Source: Candidatus Woesearchaeota archaeon
GTDB lineage: Archaea; Nanobdellota; Nanobdellia; Woesearchaeales; SM23-78
Direction of reading: 5' to 3'
Assembly (NCBI GenBank): GCA_016933095.1
Contig: JAFGBP010000002.1
Coordinates: 1-8,460, forward strand
DNA: 8,460 nt
Below are positions 1 to 5,882 of this stretch, piece by piece. How positions within the stretch are numbered: the first letter of the stretch is position 1; the number at the start of each line of letters is the position of its first letter. The notes under the pieces were generated by a model, which was not told the origin of the DNA, made no database searches, and saw only the letters and a list, made by a program, of their open reading frames with translations. A program made the translations under genes and the position numbers.

Positions 1-87
<87 letters not shown>

Positions 88-93
88 ATTTTT

Positions 94-117
94 ATGAAAT
101 CGCATCATTCGTTTCAT
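94..117 (-). other. Hairpin whose loop equals the heptamer repeat unit
   Basis: ATGAAA-T-CG on the left pairs with CG-TTTCAT on the right: eight base pairs with one bulged base. The seven-base loop, CATCATT, is exactly one unit of the neighbouring array. It sits in the 40 bases between the S4e stop and the array. On the operon strand it is not followed by a T run, so it does not look like an intrinsic terminator. Function unknown. Confidence 0.5.
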
Positions 118-127
118 TAGTTCTTCT

Positions 128-835
128 TTAGTTCTTCTTTGCCATGATAGTAATCGCTGGCTTGTCTTTTCCTACGACAAAGGCGTATGACTTCTTCGTC
201 TCCATCTCTTCGTTGCCATTGTGGAACAGTATGTTTCCAGCCTTGAAACCCTCAACCTTCACAAGGAGGCCAGTATGCTTTCCCTTGTACAGGAAGACCA
301 AGCTGCCCTTCTCAAGCTTAATGGTATCTGTAAGCTTCTGGTTAGGGATTGAATACACCAGAGTATCGTTGGTCGACAGCTTGGCAGCCTCTGAGGTAGT
401 CATGAGGAACGACCTTCCGTCAGTACAGACGACCTGCACCTTACCTCCCTTCTGGAGGACCTTGTTCGCGACCTTCGAGATTTTTACCTTTGACTCTGCT
501 TCCGTAATCTTGACAAGCTCCAGCTGACCCTTTGCATTCACGATCATCCTGAAACTCTCATTGGACTCAGGGAGCGAGAGCACGTCGAAGAAGCCTACAG
601 GGAACTTCTCGTCGAATCTCTGAACACCATTGACAATGACCTTGTTGTACCTTATGAGGTACTTGGACTCCTTTGTCGTCTTTGTCTTACCCAGCATATC
701 CTTCAAGCAAGTGTTGAGGGAAGTTGCCAATGCAAGCCTCCTGCCAGGATTAGGCCTTGAAATGAACTTAGTGTCCTTTCTTAGGATATTCCAGCTCTTT
801 GGCGCGTTTATCTTCTTTATGTGATTCTTGACCAT
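128..835 (-). CDS. rps4e: 30S ribosomal protein S4e
   Basis: Archaeal/eukaryotic-type small-subunit protein of 235 residues with no bacterial counterpart; it binds 16S rRNA on the 30S body. The N-terminus (KNHIKKINAPKSW, then RPNPGRR) is the family signature. An S4-like RNA-binding segment lies around residues 40-105 (RYNKVIVNGVQRFDEKFPVG), followed by the central S4e domain and a KOW-like segment near residues 175-205 (GSLVFLYKGKHTGLLVKVEGF). Length is normal. A TTG one codon upstream at 838 is in frame, but the ATG at 835 is preferred: it is six bases after GGAGGTGA, the strongest Shine-Dalgarno (SD) in the window. It is the last gene seen in the operon, 75 bases after L24, in the largest intercistronic gap between L4 and this point. 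That gap holds two hairpins, one hiding this gene's SD. The stop is TAA. Confidence 0.96.
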   Translation of the reverse strand: MVKNHIKKINAPKSWNILRKDTKFISRPNPGRRLALATSLNTCLKDMLGKTKTTKESKYLIRYNKVIVNGVQRFDEKFPVGFFDVLSLPESNESFRMIVNAKGQLELVKITEAESKVKISKVANKVLQKGGKVQVVCTDGRSFLMTTSEAAKLSTNDTLVYSIPNQKLTDTIKLEKGSLVFLYKGKHTGLLVKVEGFKAGNILFHNGNEEMETKKSYAFVVGKDKPAITIMAKKN

Positions 836-894
836 CAAAAATCACCTCCGGTGATTTTTGGGGTTTCAAAAAAACCTGTTTTTTTGTTAACCAT
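835..894 (-). CDS. Possible 19-codon leader peptide before S4e
   Basis: An open frame encodes MVNKKTGFFETPKITGGDF and ends in TGA overlapping the S4e ATG as TGATG. A weak SD, AGGT at 906-903, lies eight bases before its ATG. The frame runs through both hairpins and through the S4e SD (codons GGA GGT GAT), so a ribosome translating it would melt the hairpin that hides that site. It shares no recognisable family. A frame this short can easily occur by chance, so it is offered as a candidate only. Confidence 0.2.
   Translation of the reverse strand: MVNKKTGFFETPKITGGDF
836..860 (-). promoter_or_regulatory. S4e ribosome-binding site buried in a perfect hairpin
   Basis: On the operon strand CAAAAATCACC, then GGA, then GGTGATTTTTG form an exact 11-bp stem with a three-base loop, ending one base before the S4e ATG. 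The SD GGAGGTGAT occupies the loop and 3' arm. The 5' arm contains ATCACC, the same bases as the 3' end of archaeal 16S rRNA, so the arm competes with the ribosome for the SD. The complementarity is seen directly; a role in translational control, by temperature or by protein binding, is inferred. Confidence 0.7.
867..886 (-). promoter_or_regulatory. A/U hairpin with U7 tract before S4e
   Basis: The operon strand reads CAAAAAAA, CAGG, TTTTTTTG, an 8-bp perfect stem with a four-base loop. The T7 run resembles the U tracts at which archaeal RNA polymerase tends to pause or terminate. Its last bases (TTTTTG) could instead pair with CAAAAA of the next hairpin's 5' arm, and GGTTT (876-872) could pair with AAACC (866-862), so mutually exclusive folds exist. 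Partial termination ahead of S4e is possible but unproven. Confidence 0.4.
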
Positions 895-910
895 TTTGCA
901 TTACCTGTAA

Positions 911-1309
911 TCAGTTATTCTTCTCCTTTGGAGCCTGGCTTTTGTCTGCAAACCTCTTTTTGTCGTCGGTGACGAGGTCTACTATCATGAGATTCGAAAC
1001 TTGGAGCGGAATCATAGCCTTAGACCCGTCCTTCTTGGACCTCTCAATACCTGTGATTGTGACAGTCGACTTCTTGATGTTGAGGGTGTCAACCTTTCCT
1101 TCCGTCTTCCTGTACTTCCCACGCATGACCTTAACCTTGTCGCCGGACCTTACACGTATCCTGCCGACACCATACTTCTTGGCAAGGTCCTTCGAGAGCA
1201 TGGTGTTCATGAAACTGGTCCTGGTGTGCAGCGGAGCGTTGTGCCTATATTTCCTCTGCTTCCTTGGAGCCTTGCTCCTCTTCCATGCCGTTGAAAAATT
1301 CTTCTTCAT
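911..1309 (-). CDS. rpl24: 50S ribosomal protein L24
   Basis: Archaeal L24 (uL24) of 132 residues; it binds 23S rRNA early in 50S assembly, near the tunnel exit. The N-terminus has the archaeal/eukaryotic pattern W-x-R-S-K-A-P-R-K-Q-R-K-Y-R-x-N-A-P-L-H (about residues 9-28), absent from bacterial L24. A KOW motif follows (SGDKVKVMRGKYRKTEGKV, about residues 55-73). The ATG at 1309 is chosen over an in-frame GTG at 1318 because AGTGAT lies four bases before the ATG, matching neighbouring sites, and the protein then starts MKKNFSTAW. The gap from L14 is 22 bases. The C-terminus ends in a short charged stretch. The stop is TGA. Confidence 0.95.
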   Translation of the reverse strand: MKKNFSTAWKRSKAPRKQRKYRHNAPLHTRTSFMNTMLSKDLAKKYGVGRIRVRSGDKVKVMRGKYRKTEGKVDTLNIKKSTVTITGIERSKKDGSKAMIPLQVSNLMIVDLVTDDKKRFADKSQAPKEKNN

Positions 1310-1331
1310 GATTATCACTTCTCTTCAATGC

Positions 1332-1733
1332 TTAGAGCGCCATCGGAGCCAGCTTTGCGATGGCAGGCCATCTCTCAGCGACTTCCTTTGCGATAGGACC
1401 TTTGAACAGGGTTCCCTTAGGGTTTCCCTTGTCATCCTTAAGCACTACCGCGGCGTTGTCCTCGAACTTGACGCGAAGGCCGTTAGGTCTCAAGTACTCC
1501 TTCTTCTGCCTTACAATCACTGCAAACACGACCTGCTTTCTCATGTCAGGCCTTCCCTTGATGACCGAAGCCAATATCAGGTCTCCGACTCCGCAGGTAG
1601 GGTTCCTTCCATGGACGGTCTTCATCCTCTTGACGCCGAATATCCTCAGGCGCTTAGCCCCTGAGTTGTCGCATGTCTCGATGATAGACCCCTTCTGGAG
1701 TCCTTTTGTAATCCTTGCCTTGACTGCTTTCAT
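1332..1733 (-). CDS. rpl14: 50S ribosomal protein L14
   Basis: L14 (uL14), 133 residues, a beta-barrel 23S rRNA-binding protein at the subunit interface that contributes to intersubunit bridges. The signature CDNSGAKRLRIFGVK (about residues 21-35) and GVGDLILASVIKGRPDMRKQV (about residues 48-68) are clear, as is the end FKGPIAKEVAERWPAIAKLAP. Length is typical for archaea. The ATG follows AGTGAT with five bases between, the same arrangement as its neighbours. It lies 22 bases after S17 and 22 bases before L24, so co-transcription is very likely. The stop is TAA. Nothing unusual. Confidence 0.97.
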   Translation of the reverse strand: MKAVKARITKGLQKGSIIETCDNSGAKRLRIFGVKRMKTVHGRNPTCGVGDLILASVIKGRPDMRKQVVFAVIVRQKKEYLRPNGLRVKFEDNAAVVLKDDKGNPKGTLFKGPIAKEVAERWPAIAKLAPMAL

Positions 1734-1755
1734 GTTTAATCACTCGATTGTTTGA

Positions 1756-2211
1756 CTATTCCTTGTCCTTCTTATCGGCCGCCTTCTTCTGCTCTCGGGC
1801 GGTGTCTTTTGCTTCCTGAATCGCTTCCTGAACCTCGATCTCCTCGGTCTTCAGGTGCTCTTTCTTCGACTCCTTGCCTATGATCTCAACCACGCTGAAA
1901 TGCTTGGTCTTGGAAAGCGGCCTCGTCTCAATAATCTTGACAATGTCGCCCTTCTTTGCACTTATGCAGTCGGGGTTGTGGGCGTTTATCTTGCTTCGCC
2001 TCATCTCGTACCTCTCGTACTTCTTGACAAAGAACCTTCTCGTCCACGAAACGACGACCGTCTTGCTCATCTTGTCGCTCTCAACTATGCCCACAAGGGT
2101 TCTTCCTCTCAACTTTACGCTTCCATGAATAGGACACTGCAGGTCAGAGCAAGTACTTACGCTCTTGTCTTCCTTCCCTTTGCTCTTGTTCTTGGTGTTT
2201 TTCGCAGCCAT
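1756..2211 (-). CDS. rps17: 30S ribosomal protein S17
   Basis: Archaeal S17 (uS17), 151 residues, an OB-fold protein binding 16S rRNA in the 30S body. The core spans about residues 21-113 and shows C-x4-C-P-x-H-G-S-V-K-L-R-G-R (21-36), SDKMSKTVVVSWTRRFF and GDIVKIIETRPLSKTKHFSVVE. A Lys/Asn-rich head (1-20) and a Glu/Lys-rich, probably helical tail (114-151) make it longer than most homologues. The frame is open upstream to 2313, but the ATG at 2211 is chosen because AAGGAG lies six bases before it and the upstream part overlaps Rnp1 in another frame. Only two bases separate it from the Rnp1 stop; the SD is inside the last Rnp1 codons, suggesting translational coupling. The stop is TAG. Confidence 0.95.
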   Translation of the reverse strand: MAAKNTKNKSKGKEDKSVSTCSDLQCPIHGSVKLRGRTLVGIVESDKMSKTVVVSWTRRFFVKKYERYEMRRSKINAHNPDCISAKKGDIVKIIETRPLSKTKHFSVVEIIGKESKKEHLKTEEIEVQEAIQEAKDTAREQKKAADKKDKE

Positions 2212-2213
2212 GT

Positions 2214-2471
2214 TTATCTCCTTGATTTTATCCGCTCCTCGGGCCTTTGCTCGAGATCGGATCCATTGATAATCTCTTGTTTTCCTTCCTTTGTCGTTAT
2301 CTTGAATGTGCATTGGCTCTTGAGGATCATCTTCTCCTCTTCGCCTTGCGTGATGATCTTGAATGTCTTCTTTGTCTCGTCGATAATTCTTCCCTTGAAG
2401 CCCTGCAGGTTTTTGTTCTGCGCCTGGAGGACTTCGAGCTCTTGACCTATGAATTCATCGGGATGATGCAT
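2214..2471 (-). CDS. rnp1: RNase P protein component 1 (p29/Rnp1/Pop4)
   Basis: Small protein subunit of archaeal RNase P, the ribozyme that trims 5' leaders from pre-tRNA; homologous to eukaryotic Pop4/Rpp29, where it binds Rpp21 and the specificity domain of the RNA. The 85 residues form the short Sm-like barrel of the family: FIGQELEV (7-14), GFKGRIIDETKKTFKI (24-39), then KSQCTFKI. The tail is basic (RIKSRR). Identification rests on the GxIIDETKxTF pattern and on position: archaeal operons commonly place this gene next to S17. AGGAGG, four bases upstream, supports the ATG at 2471. The gap after aIF1 is 21 bases. The stop is TAA. Confidence 0.92.
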   Translation of the reverse strand: MHHPDEFIGQELEVLQAQNKNLQGFKGRIIDETKKTFKIITQGEEEKMILKSQCTFKITTKEGKQEIINGSDLEQRPEERIKSRR

Positions 2472-2492
2472 GTTTCCTCCTGATGGGTTGTG

Positions 2493-2816
2493 TTATCTTC
2501 TTTTTCCTTGCCTAATCTCGATCTGGTCGGGGCTAAAACCGAGCTTTATGAGCTCTGTCCTTATTTCCTTGCAATGGTCTCCCTGAAGCTCGATGTGCCC
2601 TTCCTTGGCTGTTCCGCCACAGGCAAACTTGCTCTTAAGGTTCTTTGCAAGGTCCTTGAGGTTGATCTCTGTCTCGTCCATTCCGGAAACGATCGTGCTG
2701 ACCTTTCCGAACTTCTTCTTGACGGATTCAACCACAATTTTTTGGCTCTCCTTTGCGATTGTCTCACAAACGCAAAGTTCTTTCGGCAGCCCGCATGTAC
2801 TGCATGTCTCGCTCAT
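2493..2816 (-). CDS. sui1: Translation initiation factor aIF1 (SUI1 family)
   Basis: 107-residue SUI1 protein, the archaeal counterpart of eIF1, which binds near the 30S P site and enforces correct start-codon choice. The N-terminus carries C-x2-C and C-x-C (Cys5, Cys8, Cys15, Cys17), a putative zinc knuckle typical of archaeal members. The SUI1 fold follows (about residues 27-107) with KKFGKVSTIVSGMD, KSKFACGGTAKEGHIELQGDH and KLGFSPDQIEI. The start ATG overlaps the L29 stop as ATGA. The 15 bases before it hold no SD (AAAAAATG), so it probably depends on re-initiation by ribosomes finishing L29. That is inferred from the overlap. The stop is TAA. Confidence 0.96.
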   Translation of the reverse strand: MSETCSTCGLPKELCVCETIAKESQKIVVESVKKKFGKVSTIVSGMDETEINLKDLAKNLKSKFACGGTAKEGHIELQGDHCKEIRTELIKLGFSPDQIEIRQGKRR

Positions 2817-3097
2817 TTTTTAGCTTGTACTGCCTCTTTCTGTTCTGGCGTTGATGTCTTGGAAGCCTTAGGGACTTCACTCCTAATGTTAACCGAAGCC
2901 CTAATCTGGGCTCTTGACAGCTGCTCAAGCAGCTTTAATCGTGCAATGTCCTTCTTCATCCTGCTTATGGTCCCTGCATTCTTAGGAGGGGTGCCTGTAG
3001 CGACTTGGGTGTTCATCTTCATGAGCTCTAGCTCGAGGTCCCTCTGCTTCCTCTTGCGCTCTTCGGCGCTCATCTGTGCCAACTCTTTGAACTTCAT
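2813..3097 (-). CDS. rpl29: 50S ribosomal protein L29
   Basis: L29 (uL29), a two-helix 23S rRNA-binding protein near the tunnel exit, contacting L23. The core MKFKELAQMSAEERKRKQRD...LKLLEQLSRAQ (about residues 1-65) matches the archaeal family, including the central loop MNTQVATG followed by ISRMKKDIARLK. Total length is 94 residues, about 25 more than usual, from a C-terminal Lys/Glu/Ala/Thr-rich tail that looks disordered. Two tandem ATGs are possible (3100 and 3097). The second is chosen because GGTG lies six bases upstream of it and only three from the first. The gap after S3 is 17 bases with this start. The TGA stop overlaps the next start as ATGA. Confidence 0.93.
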   Translation of the reverse strand: MKFKELAQMSAEERKRKQRDLELELMKMNTQVATGTPPKNAGTISRMKKDIARLKLLEQLSRAQIRASVNIRSEVPKASKTSTPEQKEAVQAKK

Positions 3098-3114
3098 CAT
3101 TTACACCTTGATTA

Positions 3115-4029
3115 TTATTCTTCCTTCTTCTCTTCTTCGGAAGTCTCTGAGACCTTTTGGACGGGCTCTTCGGCCTCCTTAGGTTCTACAGTCTCTGCAA
3201 TCTCTGCAGTTTTTTCTTCCTCAGACTCTTCTGCCTTATCAGTCTTCTTGACTTTCTTAGACCTTGGCTTTCTTGGCTTCTTCTCCTTATCAGACGCATC
3301 CTTCTTGGAAGCCTTCTTCTTAGGCGTCGACTCCTTCCTGTCCTTCTTATCCTCACCTTCCTCCTTGAGGATATCCTTCATCTTCTCGTCCACCTGCTCG
3401 TTCGAGACCTCCTCCACAGATGCCTCATCAGCAATCTTCTTGATCTTGATGTTGTCTGGAAGCTTAATGTCAGGAGTCATGATCTTGACCCTTACGCCCA
3501 CGACGCCAGTCTTAAGCTTGGCGTGAGCATAGGCAGTCTTCACTTCGGAAACGGCGATGTCGCCGCACTTCTTCAGGTATCCCTGGTAAAACCTCCAGGT
3601 CCTTGCCCTAGCACTAGGAATCTTTCCCGATATGAGTATCTCGACCCCAAAAGCTCCTGCAGCCATGACATCACTTAGCGCCTTGTGGCCAACTCCCTTG
3701 AACCTTGCAAGGCCAAACCTCTCCAGTGAGTTCACGATCATCTCTGCAATTATGTTAGCATCAAGGCCGACGCTCACAACCTCTTCAATCTCTATCTGAG
3801 GGTTCTCAAGGCTGAACTTCTCCTTCAAATCCTTTGTAAGCTTTGAAATGTTGCTACCGCTTCTTCCAACAACGAGGCCTGGCCTGCTTGTGCTGATTAT
3901 TATCTTCTCTCCAAGAGGAGTCCTCTGGAGCTTGACGTCACTAAGACCCACTCGGCTAAGGTTGTCCCGGACATACTCTTTTATCTCGAATTCCTTTATG
4001 TGTTGATTAACAAACTTCCTTTCGATCAT
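3115..4029 (-). CDS. rps3: 30S ribosomal protein S3 with long charged C-terminal tail
   Basis: S3 (uS3), at the mRNA entry of the 30S head. With the start at 4029 it is 304 residues. It begins MIERKFVNQHIKEFEIKEYV and has a type II KH domain with GRSG at residues 55-58 in a VVGRSGSNISKL context. The S3 C-terminal domain follows, with IPSARARTWRFYQGYLKKCGD (about 138-157) and GVVGVRVKIM. Residues from about 202 to 304 are a Lys/Glu/Ser/Pro-rich low-complexity tail, basic first and acidic last, making the protein about 90-100 residues longer than the core. The second in-frame ATG is preferred over 4035 because GTGA is six bases before it and family members start M-x-E-R-K-F. L22 ends two bases upstream. 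The stop is TAA. Confidence 0.95.
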   Translation of the reverse strand: MIERKFVNQHIKEFEIKEYVRDNLSRVGLSDVKLQRTPLGEKIIISTSRPGLVVGRSGSNISKLTKDLKEKFSLENPQIEIEEVVSVGLDANIIAEMIVNSLERFGLARFKGVGHKALSDVMAAGAFGVEILISGKIPSARARTWRFYQGYLKKCGDIAVSEVKTAYAHAKLKTGVVGVRVKIMTPDIKLPDNIKIKKIADEASVEEVSNEQVDEKMKDILKEEGEDKKDRKESTPKKKASKKDASDKEKKPRKPRSKKVKKTDKAEESEEEKTAEIAETVEPKEAEEPVQKVSETSEEEKKEE

Positions 4030-4031
4030 GT

Positions 4032-4649
4032 TCATTCACTCTTCTCAATCTTCTCAAGCGAGGTCTTTGACCTCGTTGTGCTAGTGACTCTATCACTTCG
4101 CATCTCTTCCTTCTTGGATTCAGCCTTTGCCGCAGGTTTTGTACCTGTCTCGGATTTGGCCTCGGATTTGGCTTCATGCTTGGATGTATGAGCCTGCTTT
4201 GCATGCTTCTTACCCTCGATCTCCTGAGCTGCCAGCTCAATGTGACATCTCTTCATCTGGACGCGCCTCTTCCTTCCATACCTGAAAGGCTCACTGGCCT
4301 GCTGGGCGCATGCATGTATAATCTTTAAACTGGAGCTAAGACCCTTGGCCTGTGCATTAGCCTCAAGCTGCTTCAGCAACTTCAGGAACTCCATAGCACC
4401 TTTGAGAGGATACTTTCCGCCGGCCATGGGACCCTTCCTATGACCTGCTCCATTAGTTGATCTTGTGAAAGGAACTGCGAGCTGCTTCTCCTTGACCTTC
4501 TCAAGGATGGCCTTTGCCTTTGCAATCTCTCTTCCCTTGATAAACTTGCACATCTCGACGCTCTTCTTCCTGGAAAGCCCGAGGTCACGGCCTACTATCC
4601 TGACCACGTTCTCCTTGTTCGTCTTGAATGCGTAGTTGTATCGCGTCAT
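4032..4649 (-). CDS. rpl22: 50S ribosomal protein L22
   Basis: L22 (uL22), 205 residues, which binds several 23S domains and lines the exit tunnel by a long beta-hairpin. The core (about 1-148) starts MTRYNYAF and contains FIKGREIAKAKAILEKV, VPFTRSTNGAGHRKG and the hairpin region PFRYGRKRRVQMKRCHIEL. The Lys/Ala/Glu/Ser tail (149-205) is an extension and includes a 12-bp tandem repeat. The ATG is preceded by AAAGGTTAACAAC, a modest SD. The 56-base gap after S19 contains a 14-codon frame (4698-4654, MNKDEMKAGYTIKG) whose stop falls next to this SD; it may be chance. The TGA stop is two bases before the chosen S3 start. The window's usual archaeal order supports the identity. Confidence 0.95.
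   Translation of the reverse strand: MTRYNYAFKTNKENVVRIVGRDLGLSRKKSVEMCKFIKGREIAKAKAILEKVKEKQLAVPFTRSTNGAGHRKGPMAGGKYPLKGAMEFLKLLKQLEANAQAKGLSSSLKIIHACAQQASEPFRYGRKRRVQMKRCHIELAAQEIEGKKHAKQAHTSKHEAKSEAKSETGTKPAAKAESKKEEMRSDRVTSTTRSKTSLEKIEKSE
4149..4172. repeat. 12-bp tandem duplication inside the L22 tail
   Basis: Two exact copies of CTCGGATTTGGC in tandem. On the coding strand they give two adjacent Ala-Lys-Ser-Glu-type units in the low-complexity tail of L22. The length is a multiple of three, so the reading frame is kept. It shows how such tails may grow by slippage. Confidence 0.9.
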
Positions 4650-4705
4650 GTTGTTAACCTTTGATCGTATATCCAGCTTTCATTTCATCCTTATTCATTT
4701 AATCC

Positions 4706-5086
4706 CTACTTCACCGAAAGGTTTGAACTTGACCTTGTCGCACCGACTCCAGGAGCGCTATGCCCAACCCTCTTCCTTGTAAGCGCATATTCTCCAAGCC
4801 AGTGGCCTATCATCTCAGGAGTTATGACAACCTGTTGATATTCCTTGCCGCCATGAATCATCACTGTCTTCCCTACGAACGTCGGGAGTATGATCATGTT
4901 CCTTCGGTGGGTCTTGACCGGCTTCTTGCAGTTCTCTATCTTCTTTATAAGCTTCTTGTCAGCATCTGAAAGCCTTATAATCCTCCTTCTAGCGTCGGAG
5001 TGCATCATAGTCGCAAGCTCTGCAAGACTCATCTTGACGAGCTCCTCAACTTTCTTTCCCTTGTATGTAAATTCTTTCTGGACCAT
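4706..5086 (-). CDS. rps19: 30S ribosomal protein S19
   Basis: S19 (uS19), 126 residues, in the 30S head where it contacts S13, 16S rRNA and the A-site side. The archaeal N-terminal part (EFTYKGKKVEELVKMS) precedes the conserved core: KTHRRNMIILPTFVGKTVMIHGG (about 58-80), VVITPEMIGHWLGEYALTRKR (about 86-106), and the end GHSAPGVGATRSS. Length matches archaeal members. GGTGA lies six bases before the ATG. The gap from L2 is 40 bases. No extension and nothing odd. The stop is TAG. Confidence 0.97.
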   Translation of the reverse strand: MVQKEFTYKGKKVEELVKMSLAELATMMHSDARRRIIRLSDADKKLIKKIENCKKPVKTHRRNMIILPTFVGKTVMIHGGKEYQQVVITPEMIGHWLGEYALTRKRVGHSAPGVGATRSSSNLSVK

Positions 5087-5126
5087 TGATCATCACCGAT
5101 TATTCATTCGATTGTCTGTTATTTGT

Positions 5127-5825
5127 CTACCTCTTCTTACCTGTCCTTCGGGGCCTGATGGAACCGACCTTCTTACCAGGAGGAGCGTTATGAGGCGCGA
5201 TTGTAGGCTTTCCCTTGTGGTGCGAGCTTCGTCCACCGAACGGGTGGTCGACGGCGTTCATACTGGCTCCGCACACTACAGGCCAGTACATGTTCTTGGC
5301 CCTCATCTTATGGAACCTCTTTCCTGCCTTGTAAAAAGGCTTCTCTCCCCTTCCGCCGCCGGCAATGATTCCGATAGCCGCCCTGCATGCAGGGTTGAAG
5401 TCTTTGTTCTTCTTTGAAGGGAGGAGGACCGTTACCTTTGTCGCGTCCTTTGCGACAATCTTGGCGGTCAGGCCTGAAGCCTTGACAAACTTTCCGCCGT
5501 CTCCAGGGATGCACTCAATGTTGAAAACACTTGTTCCTTCAGGAATGTCTGCAAGTCTCAGGATGTTTCCTGTAGCCGGCTGACCTTCTCCTATCTGGAT
5601 CTGCTGTCCTGTACACACTCCTTCAGGAGCGATTGTGAGTGTGAATGTACCATCGGCGTGCTTGAGCCTTGCAAGCGGCGCTGTGTGGGCCCTGCAATGC
5701 ACGAACTCAGTAATGACTGCAGACCCGTTGCTTCCAATCTTTGTCTGGCCTTCAAAGTTGAAGCTAGGCTTGGTATAGGTAGTCGTTGCACGTCCCCTTC
5801 TCTGTGATTTTATGTTCTTACCCAT
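5127..5825 (-). CDS. rpl2: 50S ribosomal protein L2
   Basis: L2 (uL2), 232 residues, a main protein of the peptidyl-transferase region needed for subunit joining. It starts MGKNIKSQRRGRATTTY, has the OB-fold and SH3-like halves (VTVLLPSKKNKDFNPACRAAIG, about 131-152), and the C-terminal signature CGASMNAVDHPFGG (about 185-198). The VDHP histidine (about residue 194) is the conserved functional histidine; PFGG in place of bacterial PHGG is the archaeal form. It ends PPGKKVGSIRPRRTGKKR. AGTGA lies six bases upstream of the ATG. The 44-base gap after L23 begins with part of an 11-bp tandem repeat. The stop is TAG. Confidence 0.97.
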   Translation of the reverse strand: MGKNIKSQRRGRATTTYTKPSFNFEGQTKIGSNGSAVITEFVHCRAHTAPLARLKHADGTFTLTIAPEGVCTGQQIQIGEGQPATGNILRLADIPEGTSVFNIECIPGDGGKFVKASGLTAKIVAKDATKVTVLLPSKKNKDFNPACRAAIGIIAGGGRGEKPFYKAGKRFHKMRAKNMYWPVVCGASMNAVDHPFGGRSSHHKGKPTIAPHNAPPGKKVGSIRPRRTGKKR

Positions 5826-5860
5826 ATATCATCACTTGCCTTGCTTCATTCGTTAATTTA

Positions 5861-5882
5861 ACATCAATCCTACATCAATCCT
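5861..5882. repeat. 11-bp tandem duplication across the L23 stop codon
   Basis: Two exact adjacent copies of ACATCAATCCT (AGGATTGATGT on the coding strand). The first copy read on the coding strand supplies codons for the last L23 residues, and the TAG stop is formed at the junction of the two copies. Eleven is not a multiple of three, so with one copy L23 would end in Leu-Asn after the present Met instead of stopping there. It looks like a recent micro-duplication. Confidence 0.9.

Noticed and set aside
88..127. Terminator after S4e
   Set aside because: The hairpin there is followed by A residues, not T, on the operon strand, and archaeal spc operons normally continue to L5.
942..1755. Long plus-strand frames opposite L24 and L14
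   Set aside because: They are antisense shadows of conserved ribosomal genes, with Leu/Ser/Phe-rich composition and no family resemblance.
2212..2313. Longer S17 start at 2313
   Set aside because: The added 34 residues overlap Rnp1 in another frame and do not resemble S17; the ATG at 2211 has a well-placed SD.
4654..4698. 14-codon upstream frame before L22
   Set aside because: No clear SD and length within chance expectation; noted under L22 only.
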